A stretch of DNA of 64,000 nucleotides, taken from the NCBI GenBank assembly GCA_034927445.1, contig JAYFPZ010000027.1, positions 10,974-74,973 on the forward strand, given 5' to 3'. A model generated the notes under the pieces. The model had not been told where the DNA came from and searched no databases. It worked only from the letters and a program-made list of their open reading frames with translations. A program made the translations under genes and the position numbers. Positions 1 to 8,657 of this stretch are shown in pieces (position 1 is the first letter of the stretch; each line of letters opens with the position of its first letter). Origin of the DNA: PHAA01 sp034927445 (GTDB lineage Bacteria > Bacillota > Syntrophomonadia > Syntrophomonadales > Syntrophomonadaceae).

Positions 1-312
1 ATAAATGTTATTAATCGCCTGAATTACTTCAGGCAAGCCTTTGCCGCTGGCGGAATCGAGGGCGACCGCCTGCAGCCCTTCGTCATGCAGCCTGCTCAGG
101 TACAGCCGGGTGGCTTCAGGTGCAGCCAGGTCCATTTTGTTCAAAACTATAAGCAATCGCTTGCGCGAACTCATTTTTTCCAGATCAGCATTGCGGCAGC
201 TGAACGGCGCCCGGGCATCCAGCAGCATGGCTACAATATCAACCAGTTTCATATTTTCTTGTATTTCCCGTTTGGCCTTCACCATATGCCCGGGATACCA
301 ATTTATCGGCAC
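1..312 (-). CDS. rbgA: Ribosome biogenesis GTPase RbgA (YlqF), N-terminal part
   Basis: This is the first 104 residues of a circularly permuted GTPase that acts late in 50S subunit maturation; the rest lies outside the window. The protein begins MPINWYPGHM, the usual RbgA/YlqF start, from a GTG codon preceded by a GGAGG-type ribosome binding site. The G4 motif NKMD and the G5-like stretch DSASGKG appear in the permuted order expected of the family. It is the most distal visible gene of the rpsP-trmD-rplS operon, as in many Firmicutes. Confidence 0.9.
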   Translation of the reverse strand, partial: MPINWYPGHMVKAKREIQENMKLVDIVAMLLDARAPFSCRNADLEKMSSRKRLLIVLNKMDLAAPEATRLYLSRLHDEGLQAVALDSASGKGLPEVIQAINNIY

Positions 313-337
313 TAGTCTCACCTCGGAGGTTCAGGAT

Positions 338-410
338 TGTCAAGGGGACGGTTCTGTTGACAACCTGAGATAATTCGGGAAAGGTTGTCAGCGGAACCGT
401 CCCCTTGACA
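338..410. repeat. Inverted repeat, REP/RAYT-like
   Basis: Two 29-base arms (338-366 and 382-410) are inverted copies with two mismatches, separated by 15 bases. The outer ends begin TGTCAAGGGGACGG. It lies between rplS and rbgA. The form resembles dispersed palindromes mobilised by REP-associated transposases; that link is inference, since no transposase is present here. Confidence 0.6.
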
Positions 411-452
411 GCAAAAAGAACGTTCCCCTGCTTCCCCAGATAACTTTAAAAT

Positions 453-484
453 GAGAAAAAAAGAGAATACCCCTCGGTATCCTC
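453..484 (-). terminator. Rho-independent terminator after rplS
   Basis: A hairpin (463-484, stem GAGGATACC / GGTATTCTC) is followed on the minus strand by a T run. It lies just past the rplS stop codon, so rbgA may be read from readthrough or its own promoter. Confidence 0.7.
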
Positions 485-493
485 TTCCCAGTT

Positions 494-850
494 CTATCTT
501 GAAAATCTGCCCTTTTCTTTAACCCTGGCTTTTTTACCGGTTAAGCCTCTCAGATAGAAGAGTCTGGCTCGGCGGACCTTACCCTTTCTGGTAACTTCAA
601 TCTGGGCTATTTTAGGTGAATTCATCAGGAAGGTTCTTTCCACCGCCACTCCGTAAGTAATTCTTCTCACGGTAAAGTTCTTGGAAAGGCCAGCCCCTCT
701 GATCTTCATTACTGTTCCTTCATATACCTGTATTCTTTCCCTGGTGCCTTCAACCACCTTGACGTGAACTTTGACTGTATCGCCAGGTCCAAATGTCGGT
801 ATGTCTTTTCTATAATATTCTTCTTCAATGGAACGAATTATGTCTTGCAT
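494..850 (-). CDS. rplS: 50S ribosomal protein L19
   Basis: L19 sits at the 30S-50S interface of the ribosome. I chose the start at 850 (protein MQDIIRSIEEEYYR, 118 aa), which gives the usual family length and has GGAGG upstream; a longer reading to 952 adds 34 unlike residues. The L19 signatures FGPGDTVKVHVKV and RERIQVYEGTV are present, and the basic C-terminus KKARVKEKGRFSR is typical. It follows the SPOUT methyltransferase gene after a gap of about 110 bases. Confidence 0.95.
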   Translation of the reverse strand: MQDIIRSIEEEYYRKDIPTFGPGDTVKVHVKVVEGTRERIQVYEGTVMKIRGAGLSKNFTVRRITYGVAVERTFLMNSPKIAQIEVTRKGKVRRARLFYLRGLTGKKARVKEKGRFSR

Positions 851-959
851 ATTTTCCAACCTCCTTCCAGCAGGCGCCATACGCTTTTGCCAAGCAACGC
901 CACCTTTATTACAGAACATTCCTATTTTAACATAGCCCCGGATTAAGCTCAAGCAAAAG

Positions 960-1538
960 CTATTCCTTAAACCAGTATTCTCCTAATAGTCTGTCCATAA
1001 TTATGGAAACCGCACTGCGGACCGACAGGTGATTATAATCACCGGCGCCATCTACCGGTTCGAGTATATAGTCGCAGCTCTCAGTCAATTCCCGGGTCAT
1101 GCCCCAACCAGTGCCGAACAGCAATAAGAACACCCGGTCTTCATTAAAAATCTCCGTTTTCAAATCACTGTAGCTTATAGTATTGGGATAACGATGCGCA
1201 TCAGTAGCCACCGTAATTACAGTTTGACCGGTGGACCGGGCAGTCATTGCCGCCGCTTTTTCCAGACTATCTACCATGTGGACTAAATTAAAGGCTTCCT
1301 TGCGGTCACTGTTATACTGACCGCCATAACCATCCTGCCAGTACTTCAAAATATCCGTAATCAACTTCTGCTGACTGGCGGAAGGATGGACCACATAAAA
1401 CCCGTCCACATCATAAGTACGGGCTGCCCGTGCAATATCATGCAAATCCAGGTTGGTTATTGAAGTGGTCACAACATCCTTTCTCTTGTTATACATAGGA
1501 TAATGAAGCAGGGCTATGTAAACTTTGGATTTTCGCAC
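960..1538 (-). CDS. SPOUT-family RNA methyltransferase (COG4752-like)
   Basis: A 192-residue protein of the SPOUT superfamily of SAM-dependent RNA methyltransferases commonly found beside trmD in Clostridia. The knot-region glycine motif LLFGTGWGMT is visible near residue 145, followed by CDYILEPVDG, where the cofactor-binding loop is expected. Its start overlaps the end of trmD by 25 bases, indicating translational coupling. The exact RNA target is unknown to me. It has no TrmD-type DNA-binding-like C-terminal domain, so it is not a second TrmD. Confidence 0.8.
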   Translation of the reverse strand: MRKSKVYIALLHYPMYNKRKDVVTTSITNLDLHDIARAARTYDVDGFYVVHPSASQQKLITDILKYWQDGYGGQYNSDRKEAFNLVHMVDSLEKAAAMTARSTGQTVITVATDAHRYPNTISYSDLKTEIFNEDRVFLLLFGTGWGMTRELTESCDYILEPVDGAGDYNHLSVRSAVSIIMDRLLGEYWFKE

Positions 1539-2272
1539 CTGGTCTTATTCTCCCCGCTGAATAGAATTTCTTCCAGCAATTTTTTCTCTTCCTGGTCATA
1601 TTCCCTTTGCAGCAGCAAATCAGGCCGTTTTAGCAAAGTACGAAGCAGACTCAGTTTTTTTCTCCATAAACGTATGTGTTCGTGGTGCCCCGAGATAAGG
1701 ACTTCAGGTACTTCCTGCCCTTTATAGCTCTTGGGCCGGGTGTAGTGCGGATACTCCAGCAGACCGGCTCCAAAAGATTCTTCCCGGGCTGAATTTTCAT
1801 CACCCAGCGCTCCCGGAATTAATCGGGTCACAGCGTCTACTACGATCATGGCAGCTATCTCTCCGCCGCTCAAAATATAGTCGCCCACGGAAAGTTCTTC
1901 GTCTACCAGTTCCATCACTCTTTCATCGATGCCCTCATAATGCCCGCACAGCAGGATCAGATGTGATTGCCCCGCCAGACGGACGGCATTTTCCTGATCC
2001 AGTTTCTTGCCCTGGGGCGAAAGGTAAACAACGCGAGAGTCAGCTTTTTTTACGCTTTCGATGGCGCGGGCCAGGACATCAACCTTCATAACCATTCCGG
2101 CTCCGCCGCCATAAGGGTAGTCGTCCACCTGCTGGTGTCTGTCATAGGCATAATCCCTTATATTTACGGTGTTAATTTCCACCAGTTTCCGGCTGCGGGC
2201 CCGTCCGACAATGCTTTCCTCAAAAGGTGCGGTAAACATATGGGGAAATAGGGTAAGAATATCTATAATCAT
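1514..2272 (-). CDS. trmD: tRNA (guanine-N1-)-methyltransferase TrmD
   Basis: TrmD forms m1G37 in tRNAs, using SAM, to prevent +1 frameshifting. The 252-residue protein begins MIIDILTLFPHMF and carries the conserved LCGHYEGIDERV and SVGDYILSGGE motifs of the trefoil-knot cofactor site, then the GLLEYPHYTRP segment. The ATG overlaps the rimM stop by four bases (ATGA), so the pair is translationally coupled. Order rimM-trmD-rplS is standard. Confidence 0.97.
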   Translation of the reverse strand: MIIDILTLFPHMFTAPFEESIVGRARSRKLVEINTVNIRDYAYDRHQQVDDYPYGGGAGMVMKVDVLARAIESVKKADSRVVYLSPQGKKLDQENAVRLAGQSHLILLCGHYEGIDERVMELVDEELSVGDYILSGGEIAAMIVVDAVTRLIPGALGDENSAREESFGAGLLEYPHYTRPKSYKGQEVPEVLISGHHEHIRLWRKKLSLLRTLLKRPDLLLQREYDQEEKKLLEEILFSGENKTRCENPKFT

Positions 2273-2793
2273 TCATCTTCACCTAATAAACCGGGCAGCA
2301 ATTTGACCCTCATACACTGGCTGGACAAATCAACCTCCTGGATCACCTGTTTAATGGCAGGTATGAGAATTTCCCCATAGACATCCGACTTGACTACATA
2401 TACATCGTTGGCTCCGGTTTCCAGGATATCGGTCAATTCTCCCAAGTATCCCTTCTCTAGGTCTTCAACCCTCAGGCCGATTAATTGGAACTGATAATAG
2501 GAGCCTTCCGGCAAAGGATACAAATCATCAGCTGTAATACTGATAAATTTATCCCGGTAGCTGGCTGCTTCTTCCATACTTTCAATCTCTTTGAATTTCA
2601 TCAATAGCTGTCCCCGGTGAAATCCGCAGGTTTCCAGGGTTAATTCCCTGGCGGCTGGCCCTTGGCCGACATTCAGCTTTTGTTCTCGCTTAAACCGCTC
2701 CGGGAAATCAGTTAAAGACTCTACTCTAACTGTACCTTTGTAGCCATGGGTTCCAACTATTTTACCAACCTTAATTAATTCCTGGGATTCCAC
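2269..2793 (-). CDS. rimM: 16S rRNA processing protein RimM
   Basis: RimM assists 30S assembly by binding ribosomal protein S19 and helping to mature the 16S head domain. The RimM start VGKIVGTHGYKG is clear, followed by a PRC-barrel half (SYYQFQLIGLRVED). I place the start at GTG 2793, with GGAGG six bases upstream, giving 174 residues; the ATG at 2826 would add 11 residues that do not match the family. Confidence 0.93.
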   Translation of the reverse strand: MESQELIKVGKIVGTHGYKGTVRVESLTDFPERFKREQKLNVGQGPAARELTLETCGFHRGQLLMKFKEIESMEEAASYRDKFISITADDLYPLPEGSYYQFQLIGLRVEDLEKGYLGELTDILETGANDVYVVKSDVYGEILIPAIKQVIQEVDLSSQCMRVKLLPGLLGEDE

Positions 2794-2829
2794 TATAGAC
2801 CTCCACCTTGTCTCAACCTGCAGCAATAA

Positions 2830-3060
2830 CTATCTCATTATTTCTACGGCTACTCTTTTTCCGGCTTTGGCTGCTGCAGCTTTGGTCAGAGTACGAATTG
2901 ATTTGGCTATTTTACCCTGTTTGCCTATTACTTTGCCCATATCGTCAGGAGCAACCCGGAGCTCCAGCAGAACTGATCTGTCATTCTCGGTTTCGATAAC
3001 CTTGACCTCATCCGGATTGTCTACTAAAGAACGGGCAATCGTTTCAACTAGTTCCTTCAC
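2830..3060 (-). CDS. khpA: KH-domain RNA-binding protein KhpA (YlqC)
   Basis: A 76-residue single KH-domain protein. The GxxG loop lies in VIGKQGKIAKSIRTL, the RNA-contacting element. KhpA pairs with KhpB/EloR in many Firmicutes and affects RNA handling and cell elongation; that role is family knowledge. It sits between rpsP and rimM, its standard position, and is co-transcribed with them. Confidence 0.95.
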   Translation of the reverse strand: MKELVETIARSLVDNPDEVKVIETENDRSVLLELRVAPDDMGKVIGKQGKIAKSIRTLTKAAAAKAGKRVAVEIMR

Positions 3061-3089
3061 TTTCTGTTACACCCCCCAGTTAGGCTCCA

Positions 3090-3365
3090 CTACTTATGGC
3101 TTTCGGCAAACTTCTTGATGATACCTTGCTTCTGCAAGAGCGACTTGGCAGTATCAGAAGGCTTAGCTCCGGTTGCCAACCATTTAAGTGCCTTTTCTTC
3201 ATCTATCTTTATGGTTGCAGGGTTGGTCGCCGGGTCATAATAGCCTATTTCTTCAATAAAACGGCCATCGCGGGGCGTCCTTGAATCTGCTACCACCATA
3301 CGATAAAAAGGATTTTTCTTGGCTCCCATCCTCTTTAATCTGATCTTTGTTGCCACGTTGTTCAC
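3090..3365 (-). CDS. rpsP: 30S ribosomal protein S16
   Basis: A 91-residue S16 with the hallmark start ATKIRLKRMGAKKNPFYRMV and GRFIEEIGYYDP. The start has a strong AAGGAGGTGAACAAC ribosome binding site. It is the first gene after a 246-base gap downstream of ffh and so is probably driven by its own promoter as well as by readthrough. Confidence 0.97.
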   Translation of the reverse strand: MNNVATKIRLKRMGAKKNPFYRMVVADSRTPRDGRFIEEIGYYDPATNPATIKIDEEKALKWLATGAKPSDTAKSLLQKQGIIKKFAESHK

Positions 3366-3611
3366 CTCCTTGAAAAATCTAAACTCAACTTTCGCAATTT
3401 ACAGACAATGCGACGGAAGAAGAACGATAGACGCTGACTGCCACTAGCGTTAAGTTGAATTTTTTACTTATAATAACCCGTCCTTGATTAAATTCATGGT
3501 CTATAACCCAGGTACAGATGATTTAAGTCCTAAATATTGATCTAATTTATACCCATAACGGGAGTTCCATACTTAATAAACAGCGTAAGTCAAAAGTCCG
3601 GGTCTATTCTA
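3366..3611. other. ffh-rpsP intergenic leader
   Basis: No gene is seen. On the minus strand TTGACT and TATGGA (about 3565-3595) are spaced 16 bases apart and could form a sigma-A promoter for rpsP. No recognisable riboswitch or ribosomal-protein leader was found by eye. Confidence 0.35.
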
Positions 3612-4958
3612 TTAAAAAGGCATCTTGAAATTGGGCAGCCCCATCCGCTTGCCTTTCTTCCCGCCCATATCAGCCAATTGTTTCATAAGCTTGCGGGAAT
3701 CCTCGAATTGTTTGAGCAGACGGTTTACTTCCTGAACTTTGGTGCCGCTGCCGCGCGCCACTCTTTTCTTGCGGCTGCCGTTCATTATTTGCGGACTTTG
3801 CCGTTCCGCCGGGGTCATTGATTTAATAATAGCTTCCAGGCGGTTGAGTTCGTTTTCATCGACTTCGCCTTTTAGCTCTTTTATCTGTTTGCCCATTCCC
3901 GGGATCATGCCCAATAAGTCTTCCAGCGGTCCCATTTTTCTGACCTGCTGCATCTGCTGGAGAAAATCTTCGAGGGTAAACTCCTGCTGCCTGATCTTTC
4001 TCTCCATCTCCCGGGCCTGCTTCTGATCAAAATTATCCTGAGCTTTTTCTACCAGGGTCAGGATATCACCCATTCCCAGTATGCGGGATGCCATTCTTTC
4101 AGGATGGAAAGGTTCAAGGGTATCCAGCTTCTCACCCATTCCTATCATTTTGATCGGACAGCCGGTAACTGCCTTTACGGACAGAGCCGCTCCGCCCCGG
4201 GTGTCTCCGTCCAACTTGGTAAGAATGACGCCGGTCAAGCCCAGGTCGGAATTAAATGCTTCGGCCACATTGACAGCGTCCTGACCGGTCATGGCATCAA
4301 CCACCAAAAGAATCTCCTGGGGCTCCAGCGTTTGCTTGATGTTTTTTAATTCATCCATTAATTCTTCATTAATATGGAGTCTTCCGGCGGTATCTATTAT
4401 GATAATGTCGCGGTTATTGGCTCTCGCATAATCCAAAGAATCATGGGCTATGTCCACCGGATTGGCCTGTCCCCTGGAGAACACCGGTGCCCCGACCTGT
4501 TCTCCCAATACCTGCAGTTGTTTGACAGCTGCCGGCCGATAAACGTCACAAGCCACCAACAGTGGTCTGCGTCCCTGTTTGATCAGGTTCTTGGCCAGTT
4601 TGGCCACGGTGGTGGTTTTACCGGCTCCCTGCAAGCCTACGGTCATAAATATGGTCGGCGGCTTGGAAGACATAATCAGTTTATTTTCTGCTGTCCCCAT
4701 CAATTTGGCCATTTCATCATAAACAATCTTAACCACCTGCTGACCGGGCGTAACGCTTTGCAGTACCTCCTGACCCACAGCTCGTTCACTGATATTGGCT
4801 ACAAAATTTTTAACTACCTTATAATTAACATCTGCCTCCAGGAGAGCCAGACGTACTTCACGCATGGCCAGCTTGACATCATCTTCTGATATCTTGCCTT
4901 TGCCACGCAGTTTTCTGAATACCTCTTGCAGCCGGTCTGATAAGCCTTCAAACGCCAC
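3612..4958 (-). CDS. ffh: Signal recognition particle protein Ffh
   Basis: Ffh is the GTPase of the bacterial SRP. It binds 4.5S/scRNA and signal peptides and targets ribosomes to FtsY. The 448-residue protein shows the N domain, then the G motifs GLQGAGKTTT, DTAGR and TKLDGDTRGGAAL, then a methionine-rich M domain from about residue 300 with the RNA-binding segment RVARGSGT near residue 398. It follows ylxM by 16 bases, the usual Firmicute pair. Confidence 0.98.
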   Translation of the reverse strand: MAFEGLSDRLQEVFRKLRGKGKISEDDVKLAMREVRLALLEADVNYKVVKNFVANISERAVGQEVLQSVTPGQQVVKIVYDEMAKLMGTAENKLIMSSKPPTIFMTVGLQGAGKTTTVAKLAKNLIKQGRRPLLVACDVYRPAAVKQLQVLGEQVGAPVFSRGQANPVDIAHDSLDYARANNRDIIIIDTAGRLHINEELMDELKNIKQTLEPQEILLVVDAMTGQDAVNVAEAFNSDLGLTGVILTKLDGDTRGGAALSVKAVTGCPIKMIGMGEKLDTLEPFHPERMASRILGMGDILTLVEKAQDNFDQKQAREMERKIRQQEFTLEDFLQQMQQVRKMGPLEDLLGMIPGMGKQIKELKGEVDENELNRLEAIIKSMTPAERQSPQIMNGSRKKRVARGSGTKVQEVNRLLKQFEDSRKLMKQLADMGGKKGKRMGLPNFKMPF

Positions 4959-4974
4959 AATATCTCTCCTTTGT

Positions 4975-5316
4975 CTAAAGTAAACCGGTAAGTTCTTTCA
5001 AGATCCCTAAGGCCTGATCCGTCGAATGTTGGTCGACCGACGAATTCTCCAGCAGGATCGTCAATTTATCCAACTGCTGGCGGGCTTGCTGAAATTTCTC
5101 CACCAGTCCCAGTTTCTGTTCATATTCTTCTAAAAGGCTCTCGGATCTCCTGATTAAATCATACACCGCCTGACGGCTGGTGTTCATTGCACTGGCTATC
5201 TCGGACAGAGACCAATCATTTTCATAATGCAGGTAAAGAACATCCTGTTGTTTCTCGGTCAGCAACGGACCATAAAAATCCTTCAATAATATAATATGAC
5301 TGATCTTTTCCAGCAT
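4975..5316 (-). CDS. ylxM: YlxM-family helix-turn-helix protein
   Basis: A 113-residue HTH protein of the YlxM/UPF0122 family, encoded with ffh and thought to modulate SRP. The motif GPLLTEKQQDVLYLHY followed by LSEIASAMNTSRQAVYDLIRR is a sigma-70 region 4-like HTH. A coiled C-terminal segment follows. It is the first gene of the leftward operon; upstream lies a perfect palindrome shared with divergent degV. Confidence 0.9.
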   Translation of the reverse strand: MLEKISHIILLKDFYGPLLTEKQQDVLYLHYENDWSLSEIASAMNTSRQAVYDLIRRSESLLEEYEQKLGLVEKFQQARQQLDKLTILLENSSVDQHSTDQALGILKELTGLL

Positions 5317-5330
5317 GGTCCCCCACTCCC

Positions 5331-5358
5331 TTGTGTAAAGTCAATTTACTTTACACAA
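5331..5358. promoter_or_regulatory. Palindrome between divergent ylxM and degV
   Basis: Eleven-base perfect arms TTGTGTAAAGT / ACTTTACACAA are separated by six bases. The palindrome sits 15 bases upstream of the ylxM start and contains a TTGACT on the minus strand. It looks like a dimeric-repressor operator; the regulator is unknown. Confidence 0.45.
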
Positions 5359-5501
5359 ATAAAGTCTAAACTTTTGGGAGGTTGCTGTCAAGTTTATCTA
5401 TGCCAGCTTTTAAAATAATATGGATTGTTTTGCCTATTCTTAAGCAATGTTCTAAAATAATAAATATCGTATCTATAAAGATTTACAAAAGGAGTGTAGA
5501 C

Positions 5502-6350
5502 ATGATCGAAAAAATTGCCTTAATAGCTGACAGCGCCTGCGACTTGCCGCAAAAATTGGTAAAGGAGTACGGAATCAAAATCCTCCCGCTGAAAGTGATC
5601 TACCCCGACGGGCAATATTCCGATCGTATCGATATCGAACCGGCCGATGTATATGCACGTATGCCGGAAGAAATACCCACCACCTCGCAGCCTAATCTGC
5701 AGGAAATCAAAGCTATGATTGAAAACGCCCGCCAGGAGGGATTTACCCATCTTTTGGCCCTGGCTCTGTCCAGTGGTTTGTCGGGAACTTACCAGGCTAT
5801 GAAACTGGCAGCCAAGGATTTCGACGACATAGATATCAAAGTCTTTGACACTAAAACCTTATCGATGGCTACAGGTTGGATGGTTTTGGATACCGCCCGA
5901 AATATCCTGAGCGGATTAAGCTTTGAAAAAGTACTGGAAAAGCTAACGACCCTTCAGCCTAAGGTAAAAGCCTACTACGTGATTGAGACCTTGGAATATC
6001 TCCGCAAAGGCGGCCGGATTGGTCATGTTGCCGGTATGCTGGGGGAACTGCTTAATTTGAAACCTATTATTGGCGTCAATTCTGAAGGCGTATATTATAC
6101 CCATGCCAAAGTCCGGGGACGCAGCAAGTCAATTGAAAAGCTGATTGATATTGTGGTTCAAAGTGTAGGGGACAGGCCTTTCAACCTGGCGGTAATGCAT
6201 GGCGGAGCCCAGGAGACGGGCGAAAAATTATTGGCTGCTTTACGCAGCCGGCTACCCAACATAAGGGAATCTATTTTTTCCGACATCAGCCCGGCCCTGG
6301 GGGTTCATACCGGCCCCGGACTGCTGGCCGTATGTTTTTATGAAGTATAG
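5502..6350 (+). CDS. DegV family fatty-acid-binding protein
   Basis: DegV/FakB-type proteins bind a fatty acid, often presenting it to a FakA kinase for phosphorylation. The 282-residue protein starts at ATG 5502 with GGAGTG upstream; the 40-residue longer reading lacks such a site. IADSACDLP, PTTSQP and LALSSGLSGTYQ are the family's lipid-head-group motifs, and RKGGRIG is present in the second half. No FakA gene is visible here. It is read divergently from ylxM and ends at a strong terminator. Confidence 0.92.
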   Translation: MIEKIALIADSACDLPQKLVKEYGIKILPLKVIYPDGQYSDRIDIEPADVYARMPEEIPTTSQPNLQEIKAMIENARQEGFTHLLALALSSGLSGTYQAMKLAAKDFDDIDIKVFDTKTLSMATGWMVLDTARNILSGLSFEKVLEKLTTLQPKVKAYYVIETLEYLRKGGRIGHVAGMLGELLNLKPIIGVNSEGVYYTHAKVRGRSKSIEKLIDIVVQSVGDRPFNLAVMHGGAQETGEKLLAALRSRLPNIRESIFSDISPALGVHTGPGLLAVCFYEV

Positions 6351-6370
6351 AAAAAATCAAATTAAAAATG

Positions 6371-6392
6371 GCCGGTTCTGCCGGCTTTTTTT
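6371..6392 (+). terminator. Terminator after degV
   Basis: Stem GCCGG / CCGGC with a five-base loop is followed by seven T residues. Confidence 0.85.
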
Positions 6393-6510
6393 ATGACTTT
6401 TTTGATATAAAAAGGTACTGAAACGCAGATAAATGGGGATTTTATGTTTTGTAATAATTTTCCAATCCGTTTATAATGAATATCATCATATTCGGTGAGG
6501 AGAACATAAA

Positions 6511-7038
6511 ATGCCCAGATGTATAACGGTTCTGCTGATCACGGTTATAATTACGCTGTCGTCCCCCGCCATGGTCTTGTCACCTGGGTCAACCTCCCCT
6601 GAGCAAACCGAGGATTTTAACGATGTCTTCAATGATATTATCACCGACTATGAGCTTTATACATCTTTGTTGAATTATACTTATTACGATGAGCCCTACC
6701 AGGTGCTGACCCTGGTCAGCAGCCCGGAAGCAGCCTATAATTATCTGTCCGCAGGTTTTTCTCCGCCTCTGGCTCAGGCCATTGCCGATTATTATCTGCA
6801 ATGGGTGCCGCAGTTGGGGAAAATGGCGGTCATCCCCACTGATTCCATCCCGGTCCTAACCGCCGCCGATCAGCCTTATGTCAAAATTAAGCGGATATCT
6901 CCCACCAAAGTTGTATTGGAACGCATCTATACCGACTGTTATGAAAGGGGAGACCGCTGGCTTTACCGCATCACCGCTTACCAGGAACAATCCCGCTGGA
7001 TCATTGTGGATCTGTATTTCGAACCGGATAATAAATAG
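6511..7038 (+). CDS. Secreted protein of unknown function
   Basis: A 175-residue protein that I do not recognise. Residues 1-22 form a basic-hydrophobic signal peptide (VLLITVIITLSS) with no lipobox cysteine, so export and signal peptidase I cleavage are expected. The mature part is acidic, with a C-terminal beta-rich half (VKIKRISPTKVVLERIY, RWIIVDLYF) that recalls small DUF3828-like extracellular domains. GGTGAGGAG lies upstream of the ATG. It stands alone between the degV terminator and the prophage. Confidence 0.7.
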   Translation: MPRCITVLLITVIITLSSPAMVLSPGSTSPEQTEDFNDVFNDIITDYELYTSLLNYTYYDEPYQVLTLVSSPEAAYNYLSAGFSPPLAQAIADYYLQWVPQLGKMAVIPTDSIPVLTAADQPYVKIKRISPTKVVLERIYTDCYERGDRWLYRITAYQEQSRWIIVDLYFEPDNK

Positions 7039-7219
7039 GAACGGTAGAGAATAGCCCAGATATCGCTGCAACCTAATTGGTGAACGGTAGTGAACATCAG
7101 GAGTACCCGAAGGGTGATTAATATGATTATCGCAGATCTTTTTTATTATTTTTGAAATGCAAATCTGCGTAAATCTGTGCCCGGAGGAGCGGCAGTCTGC
7201 GTCTATTAATATGAGGGCA

Positions 7220-7255
7220 TAAAAAAAGGATTTCCGTATGGAAATCCTCGTTTTA
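7220..7255 (-). terminator. Original tRNA-operon terminator, now at the far end of the element
   Basis: Stem GGATTTCC / GGAAATCC followed on the minus strand by a T run. On the minus strand it lies directly after the attL copy of the tRNA-Val 3' end, so it was probably the terminator of the Met-Glu-Val tRNA transcript before integration. Confidence 0.75.
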
Positions 7256-7258
7256 CAA

Positions 7259-7304
7259 TGGTGGGCGATGACGGGCTCGAACCGCCGACATCCTGCTTGT
7301 AAGG
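7259..7304 (-). repeat. attL (46-bp core, tRNA-Val 3' half)
   Basis: Identical to 36906-36951, covering CCA, acceptor, T arm and the anticodon-stem 3' side. After 7304 the sequence departs from the tRNA, so this copy is not a functional gene. Confidence 0.95.
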
Positions 7305-7719
7305 AATAACGGAATCAAAACCTTCTCCAAATGCCCAATACTTCTGACTTTTAAACCGTTTGATCACTTTCTACCAAATCGGTATTTATTATATTATAAA
7401 GTGGTCAGATTGGAAAATCAAGCATCTCTTGTAAATACCTATATATAGTCATTCTTAGGGTACATGTTTCGATAACTATTTTTAGGAAACATATATGGAA
7501 AGAGGTCTGATTTGATGTAAAGTGGTCTTAAGGAATGCCTTTTATTACCTATATTCAGGCATTTTTATTTTTTAATATTATGTTTTTTGAGTTATCTTTA
7601 AAAGTATTATCCGCAATCACCCACTTCTCTTAATCTGCTATTTGACGTATTACTTTGATTATGTTCTAGTTTTTTAGAAATATTCTCTTGAAACCCCCTT
7701 ATAAATTTTTATACCTTTT
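7305..7719. other. Non-coding left end of the element
   Basis: No gene is seen. The 9-mer AAAGTGGTC occurs twice in the same orientation (7398-7406, 7519-7527), and a related AAAGTGACC occurs near attR (36806-36814). These are candidate integrase arm-type sites, which is inference only. Confidence 0.35.
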
Positions 7720-8556
7720 TTATTTATCGTAAATTATTTTATTAACATCCTTTAGATTTAATACTATTCCTTTGTTATTATTGCTATCAAGCCCAAATAA
7801 CAATGAATTATTTATTGTTATCAATTTTAAATTTAGCTGTTCATTATTAATGGTAACTATGGCATCTGGATAATTTGTCGGATGTATTTCTTCCCATCCT
7901 GATTGTAAAAATACAAAAGAAAATATCAATATAAATAATACCAATACCATGCATATTAAATGTAATAAGGGATTAAAGCCATTAATTATCCAATCATAAA
8001 TAACATTTTTGTGGATTTCCATTATTGTTTTGGGATTCGTATAAAGTTCTGATGAAATAACTTTTTTTCTAAGATGCATTATATATATTTGTTGGTATTT
8101 TATCGTGATCAATAAATCTAAAAATATTATTGACATGACAAAAGATAAATACAATGCTTGTATAAGATGATTATTATACTAAAAAACCAACAGCAAACTT
8201 ATTATTAGGAAAGCTATAGAATTTATGACTCCTTTTTTACCATTGAAAAAGAGCTTGATTACTGGAAAACTAATATTTTGATCTTGATTGTTTAATAATT
8301 CTTGATTTTCAGATTGAACCATTTTACATAATTTTGTCTGATAAACAAACGCATAAAACAAAAACAGTAAAACAAAAATTGAGGTTGGTTTAATTCCAGA
8401 AACCAAGTAATCAATAGCAGAAAAAGGTATAAATCCGAATATATGATATATAGGCGCTTGTAAAGCAAAGAAGCCAAAAATATACAGGAGGGTTAATATA
8501 AGTCCTACAATGCTTGTTACTACTTTCGCTATCGAAAAAGAAACGTTATCCTCCAT
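7720..8556 (-). pseudogene. Membrane protein gene split by an in-frame TAG
   Basis: Two open stretches (8179-8556, 125 codons, and 7720-8154) lie in one reading frame, separated only by TAG at 8179-8181; the codons after it (TAT AAT AAT CAT CTT) stay open. Read through, it is a 278-residue protein with hydrophobic segments near residues 10-32, 55-73, 112-125, 136-150 and 185-205, then a C-terminal soluble part. The second half has only a TTG start at 8154 and no clear ribosome binding site. I do not recognise the family. It sits where tail-tip or lysis genes would be expected. Confidence 0.55.
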
Positions 8557-8597
8557 TCTCTTACCCCCTAGCTTTTGCCTTGACTATCTGTACGAAC

Positions 8598-8645
8598 GTT
8601 TTTCCATAAAAAATCCTCCATCTGGTTTTATTTTACCATCTGAAG
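8598..8645 (-). terminator. Terminator-like hairpin after 8658-8981
   Basis: AAATCCTTC and GGAGGATTT arms flank an AT-rich loop and lead into a T run on the minus strand. Confidence 0.5.
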
Positions 8646-8657
8646 GATTTACACAAA

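Noticed and set aside
3366..3611. Ribosomal-protein leader or riboswitch upstream of rpsP
   Set aside because: No recognisable consensus elements were found by eye; left as plain intergenic DNA.
7259..7304. Second tRNA-Val gene at attL
   Set aside because: Only the 3' half is present; the 5' half and anticodon stem partner are replaced by prophage sequence.
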